In this document: positions 8,401-18,290 of the stretch, in pieces
Layout of the letters: the number at the start of each line of letters is the position of its first letter
Position numbering within the stretch: position 1 is the first letter of the stretch
Assembly: GCF_014196205.1 (NCBI RefSeq)
Contig: NZ_JACIDE010000010.1
Coordinates: 1 to 59,469 of the forward strand
Source of the DNA: Anoxybacteroides voinovskiense
Lineage (GTDB): Bacteria; Bacillota; Bacilli; Bacillales; Anoxybacillaceae
Reading direction: 5' to 3'
DNA length: 59,469 nt
Notes under the pieces: model-generated
Seen by the model: the letters and a program-made list of their open reading frames with translations, nothing else
Database searches by the model: none
Told to the model about the DNA's origin: nothing
Translations under genes and position numbers: made by a program

Positions 8401-9990
8401 TTATTTTTGCGCCAGCCGCATTTCCCGCTCGCGCAATTCGACACGACGAATTTTTCCAGATGTCGTTTTTGGCAATTCGTCGACAAATTCGATTTTGCGT
8501 GGATATTTATATGGCGCTGTTAATTGTTTGACATGTTCTTGCAACGCTGGGATGAGCGACGGGTCAGTCGGATCGACGCCTTCACGAAGCACGATGAACG
8601 CTTTTACGACATGGCCGCGCACCTCGTCTGGACTTGCGACGACTGCGCATTCTTTGACCGCTGGATGTTTGACAAGCGCATCTTCGACTTCAAACGGACC
8701 AATCGTATAACCGGCGCTAATAATAATATCGTCTCCGCGTCCTTCAAACCAGAAATAGCCGTCTTCGTCTTTTTTCGCTTTATCCCCTGTAATATAATAA
8801 TCGCCACGGAATTGCATCGCTGTCCGTTCAGGGTCTTTGTAGTAGTGCTTAAATAAAGCTGGGGTTTCCACATGCACCGCAATGTCGCCCACTTCACCAA
8901 CCGCACACGGCTCGCCGTTCTCATTAATAATTTCGACGCGGTTTCCTGGCGTTGGTTTCCCCATCGAACCTGGCTTAATTTCCATTCCTTTCAACACACC
9001 AACAAGCAATGTATTTTCTGTTTGTCCATATCCATCGCGAACTTGTACATGGAAATATTTTTCAAACGTATCAATCACTTCACGATTCAATGGCTCACCA
9101 GCAGATACAGCGCTATGCAAATGCGGGAGCTGATAATTTCCGATTGTCGGCACTTTCGCCATTAACCGATATTCGGTCGGTGTGCAGCAAAGAACGTTTA
9201 CTTCGTATTTGCTTAAAAGCTGCAAATATTTTTCTGGCTCAAACCGCCCAAAATAAACAAAGCCTGTTGCTCCTGACCCTAACGTCGACAAAAACGGACT
9301 CCAAATCCATTTTTGCCAACCAGGCCCTGCCGTCGCCCATACGACATCTCCTTCTTCAATGCAAAGCCAGTTTTTCGCTGCGGTACGCAAATGCGCATAT
9401 GCCCAGCCATGCGTATGCACGACGCCTTTTGGGTTGCCGGTTGTTCCTGATGTGTATGATAAAAACGCCATATCGTCGCGATTCGTATTTGCAGCTGTTA
9501 ATTCCTCGTTTTCCGTTTCGCTTGCCTTTAATAAGTTTGTCCAACCATCGACTTCGTTGTCGCCAATGACAAATTTTAATATCGCATCCATATTCTCGAT
9601 CGGGAGAAATTGGTCAACATACGGTTCGTAAACAATGACAGCCTTTACTTCCCCGTGGGAAATGCGATATTGCAAATCTTTTGTCCGCAGCATTTCCGAA
9701 CTTGGAATGACGACAAATCCCGCTTTTAATGATGCTAAATATACTTCATACGCTTCAATCAAGCGCGGCACCATAATGAGCACTTTGTCACCTTTTTGCA
9801 GCCCTGCCCGAAGTAAAGCGTTTCCAATTTGGTTTGCTTTTTTCATTAGCTCGCCATATGTAATCTCTTTTGTCTGGCCGTCCTCGCTTTCCCATTTTAA
9901 TGCTGTTCGTTCGGGAGTTTGTTGTGCATACTTTTCCATTTCTGCGGTTAAATTGTACTGTTCTGGCGCAATTAAATCTTCGCGTTTCAT
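8401..9990 (-). CDS. mbcS: Acyl-CoA synthetase MbcS-like (medium/branched short-chain)
   Basis: A 529-residue AMP-forming acyl-CoA synthetase, matching the length and map position of B. subtilis MbcS (YtcI), which activates methylbutyrate and related short branched acids for fatty-acid priming. Motifs are YTSGTTGNPKG near residue 165, DGYGQTEN near 320, ITGDKAKKDEDGY near 400 and the C-terminal KTTSGKIRR that carries the catalytic, acetylatable Lys. I chose the ATG at 9990, which has GGGGG seven bases upstream; an upstream in-frame start would add 14 residues. It lies downstream of sspA behind a weak hairpin and ends at a strong terminator. Exact substrate range is inferred from synteny. Confidence 0.88.
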   Translation of the reverse strand: MKREDLIAPEQYNLTAEMEKYAQQTPERTALKWESEDGQTKEITYGELMKKANQIGNALLRAGLQKGDKVLIMVPRLIEAYEVYLASLKAGFVVIPSSEMLRTKDLQYRISHGEVKAVIVYEPYVDQFLPIENMDAILKFVIGDNEVDGWTNLLKASETENEELTAANTNRDDMAFLSYTSGTTGNPKGVVHTHGWAYAHLRTAAKNWLCIEEGDVVWATAGPGWQKWIWSPFLSTLGSGATGFVYFGRFEPEKYLQLLSKYEVNVLCCTPTEYRLMAKVPTIGNYQLPHLHSAVSAGEPLNREVIDTFEKYFHVQVRDGYGQTENTLLVGVLKGMEIKPGSMGKPTPGNRVEIINENGEPCAVGEVGDIAVHVETPALFKHYYKDPERTAMQFRGDYYITGDKAKKDEDGYFWFEGRGDDIIISAGYTIGPFEVEDALVKHPAVKECAVVASPDEVRGHVVKAFIVLREGVDPTDPSLIPALQEHVKQLTAPYKYPRKIEFVDELPKTTSGKIRRVELREREMRLAQK

Positions 9991-10070
9991 ATCCTCATCC
10001 CCCATTTTTTCTTTTTCATCATAATTATACAAAACAATTTTAATTTTTTGAATAATTTTTTAACATAATA

Positions 10071-10095
10071 AAAGGCGGGAAATACTCCCGCCCTT
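10071..10095 (-). terminator. Terminator after sspA
   Basis: A GGGCGGGA/TCCCGCC-type stem with a short ATA-containing loop lies just past the sspA stop, followed on the minus strand by TTTTATTATG. The U-run is imperfect, so some read-through to mbcS is possible. Confidence 0.6.
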
Positions 10096-10113
10096 GTAGC
10101 CATGAATATGAAA

Positions 10114-10317
10114 TTAAAATTGTTTTGGATACGAACCGCCTAATTGTTGTTGCGCCATTGCAACGAGGCGTTTTGTAATTTCTCCTCCGACAGAGCCGTT
10201 TGCGCGTGCTGTTGTGTCTGCACCTAGTGTGACACCAAATTCTTGCGCAATTTCGTATTTCATTTGATCAAGTGCTTGTTGTGCACCAGATACTAATAAC
10301 GAGTTGTTGCGTGCCAT
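10114..10317 (-). CDS. sspA: Alpha/beta-type small acid-soluble spore protein
   Basis: A 67-residue DNA-binding spore protein that coats forespore DNA, protects it from UV and heat, and is degraded by GPR protease on germination. The two family blocks are clear: the GPR cleavage region [10 protein letters not shown] (about residues 20-29) and the conserved [21 protein letters not shown] (cited in part; about 41-61). Length and synteny with B. subtilis sspA agree. AAGGAGGTG precedes the ATG. A sigma-G-like promoter lies upstream, as expected for forespore expression. Confidence 0.95.
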   Translation of the reverse strand: MARNNSLLVSGAQQALDQMKYEIAQEFGVTLGADTTARANGSVGGEITKRLVAMAQQQLGGSYPKQF

Positions 10318-10340
10318 GTGTTTTCACCTCCTTGTAGCTA

Positions 10341-10371
10341 TAGAATGTGTGAAAACACATGCGTTCATGCA
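10341..10371 (-). promoter_or_regulatory. Sigma-G-like promoter of sspA
   Basis: TGCATG (10366-10371) and CATTCTA (10341-10347) on the minus strand are spaced by 18 bases, agreeing with the forespore sigma-G consensus. It lies 24 bases upstream of the sspA start codon. The assignment rests on the match and on the known forespore expression of this gene family. Confidence 0.6.
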
Positions 10372-10396
10372 TTTATCATTTTGGTAAATTTTGAGA

Positions 10397-11596
10397 TTAG
10401 AACAACTGTTCAAACTCTTTCTCTGCCGTGAATTCTTCATCAATAATAATCGTTTCTGTATTCGCCACCGCTGCTTGAAGAAGCGGTTCTAAATCAATAA
10501 AACTTTCATAATAAACCACTTTTTCCCGTTTTGGTCTTGTTTTTGGTGCGCTTGGCGTAAAGATGGTACAGCAGTCTTCGTATGGAAGAACGGAAATATC
10601 CAACGTATCAATTTTTTTGGCAATCGCAATAATTTCTGTTTTATCCATCGACACGAGCGGACGGAGAACAGGAGTTGTCGTGACATCGTTAATCACAAAC
10701 ATGCTTTCTAACGTCTGGCTCGCCACTTGTCCAAGACTTTCCCCAGTGACAATCGCTAAGCCGTTATATTTTTTCCGCAACATATCCGTAATTTTCAACA
10801 TCATTCGTCGCGACGAAATGAGCGAATAGCCATTAGGAACTTGTTGGTGAATCGTCTGTTGAATGTCGGTGAACGGAACGATATGCAAGCGAATTTTCCC
10901 ACCAAACCGCGTCAGTTTTTTCACTAAATCCACTACTTTTTGTTTCGCCCGTTCGCTTGTAAACGGCGGGCTAAAAAAGTGAACCGCTTCAATTTCCAAC
11001 CCGCGCTTCATCGCTAAATACCCAGCGACTGGACTATCAATGCCGCCAGACAGCATTAACATCGCCTTTCCGCTTGTGCCAACCGGAAGACCGCCTGCTC
11101 CAGGAATATCATGGCATGTCACATATGTACCGTCTTTACGCACTTCCACGCGCACGTCAATATCCGGCTCATGCACATTGACCGTTAAATGATTCGTATT
11201 TCGTAAAATATGGCTGCCAAGCGTATAGTTTAGCTCATTGCTTCCAATCGGGAATTGTTTATCAATCCGTTTGGCGCTCACTTTAAACGTTTTTCCTTCC
11301 ACTTGTTGCACTGCCGCTAATGCCGTTGTTTTTATTTGCTCGATGTCGTTTTCGCACTTCATCGCCAAACTAAACGATTGAATGCCAAACACCGTCTTTA
11401 ATTGTTCCATAATTTCCTCATGCGGCTCACCATTCAATAAAATGTACATTCTATCGCGCATATATTCAATTTTTATGTTCGGAAACGCGGTTAATTTTTT
11501 TTGAATGTTCCGTTTCAACCGCACGACGAAGCGGTTGCGGTTTTTTCCCTTTGTCGACATTTCTCCGTAACGAATTAAAATACGATCGTAGCGCAT
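10397..11596 (-). CDS. thiI: tRNA 4-thiouridine synthase ThiI
   Basis: A 399-residue ThiI of the short Bacillus type, without the C-terminal rhodanese domain of the E. coli enzyme. It adenylates U8 of tRNA for 4-thiouridine formation. The order is ferredoxin-like domain, THUMP (about residues 60-165) and PP-loop ATPase with the motif LSGGIDSPVAGY near 183. The ATG at 11596 follows GAGGTAGAGG and starts MRYDRILIRYGE, typical of the family. It begins five bases after the stop of the cysteine desulfurase gene, so the sulfur donor and acceptor are co-expressed as in B. subtilis nifZ-thiI. Confidence 0.95.
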   Translation of the reverse strand: MRYDRILIRYGEMSTKGKNRNRFVVRLKRNIQKKLTAFPNIKIEYMRDRMYILLNGEPHEEIMEQLKTVFGIQSFSLAMKCENDIEQIKTTALAAVQQVEGKTFKVSAKRIDKQFPIGSNELNYTLGSHILRNTNHLTVNVHEPDIDVRVEVRKDGTYVTCHDIPGAGGLPVGTSGKAMLMLSGGIDSPVAGYLAMKRGLEIEAVHFFSPPFTSERAKQKVVDLVKKLTRFGGKIRLHIVPFTDIQQTIHQQVPNGYSLISSRRMMLKITDMLRKKYNGLAIVTGESLGQVASQTLESMFVINDVTTTPVLRPLVSMDKTEIIAIAKKIDTLDISVLPYEDCCTIFTPSAPKTRPKREKVVYYESFIDLEPLLQAAVANTETIIIDEEFTAEKEFEQLF

Positions 11597-11601
11597 ATCC
11601 T

Positions 11602-12744
11602 CTACCTCTTTACACCTTGTAGTTTTTGAATTGCTGCTTCCATAGCACGAACGACGACCGGAATTTCCTCTAGCGTGTTTTCCCACGATAAACTAATGCG
11701 AATAGATCTCTCCGCCCGTTTCGGCTCAACTCCCATCGCGAGCAACGTTTTACTTGGCGCTCGTTTTTTCGACGAGCATGCCGACGTCGTAGAAACAAAA
11801 ATTTGCTGCTTTGCTAATTCATGAACAAATACTTCCGATTTTAAACCATCTAGCGAAAAGTTAATGATGTGCGGCGCCGAATGTTTTATAGGCGTATGAA
11901 GTTCAATGCCGTCCATATGGCGTAACGCTTCAAACCATCGCTCTTTCAGTACGTGTAATTGCCGTATTTGCTGTTCATACGCTTCCATCGAGAGACGAAG
12001 CGCTTTTGCCATCGCAACAATGGCGGCAACGTTTTCTGTTCCCGACCGAACTTGCCATTCTTGTCCCCCACCTGCTAAAAGCGGAGAAAGGCGAATGCCG
12101 TTGCGAACGTATAAAATGCCCGCTCCCCGCAAACTGTGAAATTTATGTGCCGACATCGTACATAAGTCGACACGTGCTTTTTTCATATCAAGCGGAACTT
12201 TCGCTATGCCTTGCACATGGTCGACATGGAAAATCACTTTTGGGTAACGCTGCAACAGCTCGCCAATTTGCTCAATCGGTTGAATCGAACCGACCTCGTT
12301 ATTTACGTGCATGACGGATACAAGAATCGTATCGTCGCGTAGGGCGCGCGCTAGCGTCTCCACTTCCACACGCCCGTACGCATTGACTGGTAAATACGTT
12401 ACTTCAAATCCCAATTCTTCTAATTGCCGGCACGGCTCTGTCACTGACGGGTGTTCAATAGCCGTCGTAATAATATGGTTTCCCCGTTTGCGATACTGAA
12501 GGGCAACACCTTTAATCGCTAAATTGTTCGCTTCCGTTCCGCCAGATGTAAAAATAATTTCATTCGGTCTCACAGACAGAAGCGCTGCCACTTGCTCTCG
12601 CGCTTGGGAAAGCAACCGCTCTGCTTTCCTGCCTAATTCATGAAGCGACGAAGGGTTGCCAAAATAGTTCGTCGCAACCGCCACAAACGAATCAAGCACC
12701 TCAGGAAACGGCTTTGTCGTTGCGCTGTTATCTAGATAAATCAT
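11602..12744 (-). CDS. nifZ: Cysteine desulfurase (NifZ/IscS-like) paired with ThiI
   Basis: A 380-residue PLP-dependent class V aminotransferase-fold desulfurase that moves sulfur from cysteine to a persulfide and on to ThiI. Visible are YLDNSATTKP at the N-terminus, the PLP-lysine motif SAHKFHSLRGAG near residue 195 and the active-site cysteine in STTSACSSKK near 320. The ATG at 12744 has GGAGG nine bases upstream; the ATG nine bases earlier is too close to that site. In B. subtilis braB lies between this gene and ezrA; here it is absent. Confidence 0.94.
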   Translation of the reverse strand: MIYLDNSATTKPFPEVLDSFVAVATNYFGNPSSLHELGRKAERLLSQAREQVAALLSVRPNEIIFTSGGTEANNLAIKGVALQYRKRGNHIITTAIEHPSVTEPCRQLEELGFEVTYLPVNAYGRVEVETLARALRDDTILVSVMHVNNEVGSIQPIEQIGELLQRYPKVIFHVDHVQGIAKVPLDMKKARVDLCTMSAHKFHSLRGAGILYVRNGIRLSPLLAGGGQEWQVRSGTENVAAIVAMAKALRLSMEAYEQQIRQLHVLKERWFEALRHMDGIELHTPIKHSAPHIINFSLDGLKSEVFVHELAKQQIFVSTTSACSSKKRAPSKTLLAMGVEPKRAERSIRISLSWENTLEEIPVVVRAMEAAIQKLQGVKR

Positions 12745-12838
12745 GACGTCCATCCTCCGCATGCATGCTGAACACAAAGAAAATAATAAAAAGAAATTCG
12801 TCTAACCGCAACAAAAACGTTTATTGATAGTATTCGCG

Positions 12839-12882
12839 AAAAAACCGATAAATATCTACATATGTAGGTATTTATCGGTTTA
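12839..12882 (-). terminator. Terminator after ezrA
   Basis: A long imperfect stem (ACCGATAAATA with its complement, around a TACATATGTA centre) just beyond the ezrA stop is followed on the minus strand by TTTTTTCGCG. It separates ezrA from the nifZ-thiI pair. Confidence 0.8.
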
Positions 12883-12886
12883 TCGT

Positions 12887-14584
12887 TCATTTTGGCACTT
12901 CTTCTTGCAACAGTTGGCGAACACGCTCAAACGCTCCTGGTTCAACCGCTTCTACCGTTGCGACTGCTTGCTCTAACGCCTGTTCGTATTCATACTGACG
13001 GAAAAGCTGCTCTGCCTCCTCCAATCCTTCCTTTACCGACGAATACCGACGGCGATAGCGATTGCCGTATTGAATCACTTTTTCGACAAGGTCAGCTTGC
13101 TCGACCATGCTGATCGTTTGTTCACTGACGCGTTCTACTAGCGCTGCCGCTGCCGCTAGCGCTTGCTGAACGGCCTCCATGTTAAGCGGTTTTTCATCAA
13201 GGCGTAGCGATACGGTTGTTAACAAATCTTTCGCCTCATCAAGCTGCAACTTATATGTTTCCGGAAGTCCTGGAAGTCGGCTTTTTTTCACATACCGAAC
13301 CGCTTCGGATAGCTGATGGCGCATTTCGCGAAGTTTTTCTCGCGCAGCCAATTCATCTTTTCGCAACGTTTGCAACATTTCACGAAACTGTTCATGCTCT
13401 TCCTTTAGCAGCTGCATTTGTCCTGCTAATGACTCCAGTTCTTCTTTAATGAGCGAGTGTGCCGTTCGTTCCTCTAGCGCGCGCGCTTGAATGAAAACGA
13501 ATCGTTTCGCTAGCTGTTGTATTTGCTTTTCGATGCTTCGATATTTTTCGAGGTCTTTTGTCGACAGCCGGTAGCTTTGCTGCACGAACAACGTTTCCGC
13601 TCCTGTCTGCTTCGCTTCCTCGTCTAGCTGTTCTAGCTGCTCTTGTAGTTGTCCCATCTCGGTTTTCACGTATTGATACGCCAATACTTCTTTTTCTAAC
13701 AAGTCATAAAGCGCATCGATATCTGATTTGATTTCCTCGAGTAGTCGCTTTGCTTCCTCAAGTTCAAGCGTTCGAATCATATCCAGACATTGCGGCAGCT
13801 TTTCTTGCTGTTTTGCTATTTCTTGTTCAATATCTAAATGATCGAGAATATAGCCTGCCTCTTTCATTTCTTGATAGCCTTCGACAAGCTCTGAAAGCTG
13901 AGCCGGAACAGCTGTTTGACACTCCGTAAGCAACGCTGGAATTTCTTGAAGCATGTTAGAAACGTCGGTCAGCTGTTGTTTCAAAACGAACACTGCTTCC
14001 CTCGCTGCTAAATAGTTGCCATCGTTCGTCAACTCTTCGAATCTTTGAAACCCTTGCTGTATCTCCTCAAGCTTCCGCGCCAAGTTTTCCTCCGCTTCGC
14101 CAAACGTATGACGATAGGCAAGCAGCGTTTTTTTCGCTTCGCGATACAACGTTTTTAGCTGCTCAATTTCCGTTCGGTTTTGTTCTTCGCTGCCAACGAG
14201 TTCATCTAGTTCGTGAAGAATCGTCTGAATGTCTTCCTCGATTTTTCGTAGCGCCTGCTCGATTTCCCGCAATACTGCTTTTGCTTTCGCATACCGATAT
14301 TTATCAAGAAATTCTTCCACATCAAATAGCTTTTCTTCGATCTCCGGAAGTCGTATAGTGACAATATCGTCCCATTGCTGGCGCCAACGCTCAAACAACT
14401 GCTCTGTTTCTCCCGTCATGTTCAATTGCTTGACTTTCGAAAGTTCTTCCGTGACTTGCCGATTCATAATGGCAATTTTCCACGCTTCTAACCGATCAAT
14501 TTCGCGGTACATCTTCTTCCGGTACATGTAGTTATATATCATTCCTCCGCTCGCGAGGAGTAACATCGTGACTGCGATTTCCAT
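12887..14584 (-). CDS. ezrA: Septation ring formation regulator EzrA
   Basis: A 565-residue protein with one N-terminal membrane segment (about residues 3-21, starting [13 protein letters not shown]) followed by a short basic stretch and an almost entirely coiled-coil cytoplasmic part rich in Glu, Leu, Gln and Lys, as in the spectrin-like repeats of EzrA. EzrA binds FtsZ, prevents extra polar Z rings and links division to PBP1 localisation in low-GC Gram-positives. Length and the ezrA-thiI/nifZ order match B. subtilis. The ATG at 14584 follows GGGGG; an upstream in-frame start would put seven polar residues before the membrane segment. Confidence 0.94.
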   Translation of the reverse strand: MEIAVTMLLLASGGMIYNYMYRKKMYREIDRLEAWKIAIMNRQVTEELSKVKQLNMTGETEQLFERWRQQWDDIVTIRLPEIEEKLFDVEEFLDKYRYAKAKAVLREIEQALRKIEEDIQTILHELDELVGSEEQNRTEIEQLKTLYREAKKTLLAYRHTFGEAEENLARKLEEIQQGFQRFEELTNDGNYLAAREAVFVLKQQLTDVSNMLQEIPALLTECQTAVPAQLSELVEGYQEMKEAGYILDHLDIEQEIAKQQEKLPQCLDMIRTLELEEAKRLLEEIKSDIDALYDLLEKEVLAYQYVKTEMGQLQEQLEQLDEEAKQTGAETLFVQQSYRLSTKDLEKYRSIEKQIQQLAKRFVFIQARALEERTAHSLIKEELESLAGQMQLLKEEHEQFREMLQTLRKDELAAREKLREMRHQLSEAVRYVKKSRLPGLPETYKLQLDEAKDLLTTVSLRLDEKPLNMEAVQQALAAAAALVERVSEQTISMVEQADLVEKVIQYGNRYRRRYSSVKEGLEEAEQLFRQYEYEQALEQAVATVEAVEPGAFERVRQLLQEEVPK

Positions 14585-14763
14585 AAGAAGCCCCCTTGCA
14601 TCCAAGTTAAGTCACATATTATGTAGAAGGCAAAAACATTGACATAATGTTCTTTTAATGTTTTTATGATACCATGTTAACGACATTTTTTGACCAAAAT
14701 TTTTAATTTTTTTTTACAAAAATCTGCATTTTTCTCAATTATGTAATGAAAGGAGGAATTCGT

Positions 14764-15561
14764 TTGCGCGATGGTCATATTCATACCCCGTTTTGTCCGC
14801 ACGGAAGTAACGATTCACTCGAGCAATACATCGAACGAGCCATCGAACTAGGATATACAGACATTTCGTTTACCGAACATGCACCGCTTCCGTCGACATT
14901 TATCGACCCGACCCCTGAACAAGACAGCGCCATGGCGATGGAACAACTTGATTCGTATCTTTCTACACTACAGCGGGTAAAGAAACAGTATCAAGCGGAT
15001 ATCACGATTCGCATCGGACTGGAAATCGATTTTATTGTCGGTTACGAGGAAGCAACTGCACGTTTTCTCGAACAAATCGGTCCCGAGTTAGATGATAGTA
15101 TTTTATCGGTGCATTTTCTGCCGGCAAACGGCCAATATTTTTGTTTAGACTACAGCCCTAAGATGTTTCAAGCGATGGTTGAATCATTTGGATCGACGAT
15201 TCGCGCGTACGAGGCATATTACGAAGCGGTTTTGTATGCGGTGCAAACAGATTTAGGCAAGTACAAACCGAAACGCATTGGCCATTTAACGCTCGTTCAT
15301 AAGTTTCAAAAACAATTTCCTTGTCCTGTTTCTATGACAGAACGGATTATGCACATCCTCGATGAAATCAACGGGCGGCAATACGAACTAGACTATAACG
15401 GAGCCGGCGTACAAAAACCGCTTTGTCAAGAACCGTACCCGCCAGATTGGGTCGTTTATGAGGCACTGAAACGAAATATCCCACTCATATATGGGTCAGA
15501 CGCCCATTGTGCTCGCGATTTGCATCAAGGAAGAGAACAAATGATTCGCAATTTTTTATAA
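14764..15561 (+). CDS. hisJ: Histidinol-phosphatase (PHP family) HisJ
   Basis: A 265-residue PHP-superfamily metal-dependent phosphatase that converts histidinol phosphate to histidinol in histidine synthesis. The metal-binding start RDGHIHTPFCPHG is at residues 2-14; further His/Glu ligands appear in SFTEHAPLP, GLEIDFI and YGSDAH near the C-terminus. I prefer the TTG at 14764, seven bases after AAAGGAGG; the ATG at 14746 lies upstream of that ribosome binding site. It is transcribed away from ezrA and followed after 14 bases by the GAF-domain reductase gene. Length and synteny match B. subtilis HisJ. Confidence 0.92.
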   Translation: MRDGHIHTPFCPHGSNDSLEQYIERAIELGYTDISFTEHAPLPSTFIDPTPEQDSAMAMEQLDSYLSTLQRVKKQYQADITIRIGLEIDFIVGYEEATARFLEQIGPELDDSILSVHFLPANGQYFCLDYSPKMFQAMVESFGSTIRAYEAYYEAVLYAVQTDLGKYKPKRIGHLTLVHKFQKQFPCPVSMTERIMHILDEINGRQYELDYNGAGVQKPLCQEPYPPDWVVYEALKRNIPLIYGSDAHCARDLHQGREQMIRNFL

Positions 15562-15575
15562 AGGAGAGGATTGCT

Positions 15576-16055
15576 TTGTTCCACCATATCCAGTATACCG
15601 GCACACGCGAAGAAAATTATGCGCTTGTGATTAAGCAGCTCGAAGCGCTCATTGCCGGTGAACCGAATCTAATCGCCAATTTAGCGAATGCCGCTGCCCT
15701 TCTTCATCAATTTCTTGATAATATTAATTGGGTTGGCTTCTATTTAGCCGAAGGGGAAGAACTAGTATTAGGCCCGTTTCAAGGGTTGCCAGCGTGCGTG
15801 CGCATTCCGTTCGGAAAAGGCGTGTGCGGAACAGCAGCGCAAAACAAAAGAACAGAGCTCGTTCCTGACGTCCACCAATTTCCAGGCCATATCGCTTGCG
15901 ATGCTGCTTCCCAGTCAGAAATCGTTGTGCCGATGTTAAAAGATGGAAAAGTCATCGGCGTGCTCGATATCGATAGCCCAAGCAAAAACCGCTTTGACGA
16001 AATCGATCAACAATATTTAGAGAAATTTGTCGACGTGTTAGTTGCGTCGTTGTAG
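15576..16055 (+). CDS. ytsP: Free methionine-(R)-sulfoxide reductase, GAF type
   Basis: A 159-residue single GAF-domain protein of the fRMsr family, which reduces free methionine-R-sulfoxide. The fingerprint is the cysteine pair in CVRIPFGKGVCG (about residues 74-85) plus a third Cys in HIACDAAS near 109, and the terminal GVLDIDSPS. The start is a TTG at 15576 preceded by AAGGAGAGG; a TTG further upstream lies inside hisJ. It forms a two-gene unit with hisJ and ends at a bidirectional terminator. Confidence 0.92.
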   Translation: MFHHIQYTGTREENYALVIKQLEALIAGEPNLIANLANAAALLHQFLDNINWVGFYLAEGEELVLGPFQGLPACVRIPFGKGVCGTAAQNKRTELVPDVHQFPGHIACDAASQSEIVVPMLKDGKVIGVLDIDSPSKNRFDEIDQQYLEKFVDVLVASL

Positions 16056-16063
16056 CGTTCGCG

Positions 16064-16096
16064 AAAAAAGGAATCCAACGAAACGGATTCCTTTTT
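16064..16096. terminator. Bidirectional terminator between ytsP and dgcP
   Basis: A 12-bp perfect stem AAAAAGGAATCC/GGATTCCTTTTT with an 8-base loop serves both convergent genes, with a T-run on each strand. It overlaps the last bases of dgcP. Confidence 0.9.
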
Positions 16097-17951
16097 ACGC
16101 TTTGTATTGGTGTTGATAGTCTTTCACAAACACGCAGTTTTTCCCTGACCGCTTTGCCATATATAACGCCTCGTCTGCTCGTTTGAACAGCTCGGTCGCT
16201 TCTTCGCGGCGATTTTTTTTCCAATACGAAACGCCGCATGAAACGGTCACTGGCGGATTCGTTTCTTGTCGCACTTTTGCCGCTAGGCGATTCGCAATAG
16301 CAACGCCAGTCGTTAACGGAACTTTTGGCAAATAAATCGCCAACTCTTCTCCGCCCCAACGCGCTCCGATATCATGCTCACGAATGTTTTGTTTAATAAT
16401 ATTCGCTACTTGCACAATAATATCATCGCCCGTCTGGTGGCCGTATGTGTCGTTGATGCTCTTGAAATTGTCGATGTCAATTAAAATAAACGTACCAAAC
16501 GCATCAACTTCCATCGATTTTTGCAACTGCTCATCTAAATAATGGCGGGAGTATAGCTTCGTCAAATAATCGGTAATGACCATGCTTTCCAACTCTTCGC
16601 GAAGCATCGCATTCGCAAACGCCAATGTCGAATGATGGATGAGCGACTGCAGCAGCTTAAACATTTCAAATGTAAAATGGTACGGTTCTCGGTGCAAGAC
16701 GATGGCCATTCCTTTCAACGCACCGTTTTGCACCATCGGCACTGCCATCACGGAACGGTATTGAGGAGCAGACGGTGAGTTTACTTTCGCATCTCCTAAA
16801 AACACCATATCCCGCTCGGTTCGCAGCCGCTTTGCCACAAACTCAATATATTTTTTCGCTTGGCGCGATTGAAAAAACGGTGTGCTTCCAGGCAATAGTT
16901 TTTTCTTTTCTTGGTCAAATAAAAAGAATCCGATTTCTTCAGCGCCAAAGGAGCGTTTAATTTGACTGACCATAAATTCTAACGCGTCTTGCAAACGCAA
17001 ATTAGCGTTCAACCGGTGCATCGTTTCGTTAATTAGCTGCAAATCCGCCACCAACCGGCGCGATTGCTCATAAAGTTTCGCATTTTCAAGCGCGCTACCT
17101 GCTGTATTCGCGAGCAACGAAATGAAATTGATTTCACTTTTTGGAAATTCCATAATGTGCGAAGCGATAATTTCAATGACCCCATAAACCCCTTGAGCAC
17201 CTTTAATCGGAGCATACAAAATAGAACGTTGAAGCACTAACGAATCTTCGAGTTGAATTTTCCCTGTCAAAAACGCTTGCATTGCTGCCATATTTTCGTC
17301 CGCTTGCTCGAACATTAGCGTTTTTATCGGCAAACGTTCGTGATACGGATGGTCATCGGATAAAAACAAGTAGTACGTAAAAGAAGGGTATACTTCTTGC
17401 AGCGTATCAATAATTTCTTCCAATACATCTTCGATTTTCATTGACGCATGGATTTTCGCGGTAAAGTGGTGAAGACGCTCGTACCGTTTTTCTTCGCTCA
17501 ATCCACGTGCAATTTTTTTCAATTTGCCGAATAAATACGAAAAATCGGTTGCCACCTGTTCGAGAAACGCCTCGCTCGGGCATTGTCCTTTAGCATACAC
17601 GAGCTGCAAAACGCCCGAAAATTCTTCCGATTGCTGAAGCAAAAGCTGTGCGACTGTACATTCCTGATTTTCCTCTATATGTATCCGCTTATCCGGCGGA
17701 GACGTTTGCCATTCAATATCCGGCAACACATTACAGGAATCCGTTTTTGTCGTCACCTCTGGATAAAACGTTTTTTCGATTGGGTCAAACAAAAACAACG
17801 TAACATCTTGCATCAGCAACTCCTGTTTTAGCAACAAAAACAACTGAAGCATCGTTTGCGCAAATTGTTCATAATCGTCATACGATAGTAACCAATCGAA
17901 AAACTTTTCCTTAAAAGCAGCGTACATTTCTTTCTCATGCACTTTCATCAT
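16095..17951 (-). CDS. dgcP: Diguanylate cyclase with GAF domains (DgcP/YtrP-like)
   Basis: A 618-residue soluble signalling protein. An N-terminal region (1-150) leads to two GAF-like domains (about 165-300 and 315-455) and a C-terminal GGDEF domain (about 460-610) with the active-site RWGGEEL near residue 530 and the DIDNFKSINDTYGHQ metal/substrate loop. It should make cyclic di-GMP from GTP. No RxxD inhibitory site is obvious just before GGEEL. Length, domains and location upstream of rpsD match B. subtilis YtrP (DgcP). The ATG at 17951 follows GGGTGA; a GTG nine bases upstream overlaps that site. Confidence 0.92.
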   Translation of the reverse strand: MMKVHEKEMYAAFKEKFFDWLLSYDDYEQFAQTMLQLFLLLKQELLMQDVTLFLFDPIEKTFYPEVTTKTDSCNVLPDIEWQTSPPDKRIHIEENQECTVAQLLLQQSEEFSGVLQLVYAKGQCPSEAFLEQVATDFSYLFGKLKKIARGLSEEKRYERLHHFTAKIHASMKIEDVLEEIIDTLQEVYPSFTYYLFLSDDHPYHERLPIKTLMFEQADENMAAMQAFLTGKIQLEDSLVLQRSILYAPIKGAQGVYGVIEIIASHIMEFPKSEINFISLLANTAGSALENAKLYEQSRRLVADLQLINETMHRLNANLRLQDALEFMVSQIKRSFGAEEIGFFLFDQEKKKLLPGSTPFFQSRQAKKYIEFVAKRLRTERDMVFLGDAKVNSPSAPQYRSVMAVPMVQNGALKGMAIVLHREPYHFTFEMFKLLQSLIHHSTLAFANAMLREELESMVITDYLTKLYSRHYLDEQLQKSMEVDAFGTFILIDIDNFKSINDTYGHQTGDDIIVQVANIIKQNIREHDIGARWGGEELAIYLPKVPLTTGVAIANRLAAKVRQETNPPVTVSCGVSYWKKNRREEATELFKRADEALYMAKRSGKNCVFVKDYQHQYKA

Positions 17952-18075
17952 GTTATTCACCCGTATCTATAGTCTTATCATTAAAGTATATTATGCCATT
18001 CGAAAGATAGAAAGTTTTTTTCAAAAAATTACATCTTTTATTATACCACACTGCCGGCAAACACAAAATAAAATG

Positions 18076-18104
18076 TTGACTTTATTTTGTAAAAATCATA
18101 TAAT
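18076..18104 (+). promoter_or_regulatory. Strong sigma-A promoter of rpsD
   Basis: TTGACT (18076-18081) and TATAAT (18099-18104) are separated by exactly 17 bases, close to consensus, as expected for a ribosomal-protein gene. Confidence 0.9.
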
Positions 18105-18111
18105 AGCGTTT

Positions 18112-18290
18112 GTGTAAAATATAGCAGCCTTAGTGATCACCTTTATGTGCCCATTTTGTTCCTCAAACGAAGAGGTGTATCGTGTAACTCTTAGCTGCTA
18201 GAGCGAGGATACATGAAAACAAAATGGCCGTAATTGTTGATTGCGTCTGCTTTTATTTTACCTAAAATAAAAGCGAAGGAGGAGCATTTA
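18112..18290 (+). ncRNA. rpsD (S4) leader, probable autoregulatory mRNA element
   Basis: An untranslated leader of about 180 bases lies between the promoter and rpsD. It contains several complementary stretches, including CCATTTTGTT (18151-18160) with AACAAAATGG further on, TAGCAGC/TTAGCTGCTA and a final TTTTATTTTA/TAAAATAAAA pair just before the ribosome binding site. In Bacillus the rpsD leader folds into a structure bound by ribosomal protein S4 to repress its own synthesis; position and base-pairing potential here agree. Confidence 0.7.

Noticed and set aside
14639-14670. TTGACA plus TATGAT as a hisJ promoter
   Set aside because: The spacing is 20 bases, outside the normal range; no better alternative was found, so no promoter is claimed.
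18234-18290. N-terminal extension of S4 starting in the leader
   Set aside because: It would translate the autoregulatory leader and lacks a ribosome binding site, whereas AAGGAGGAG precedes the ATG at 18291.
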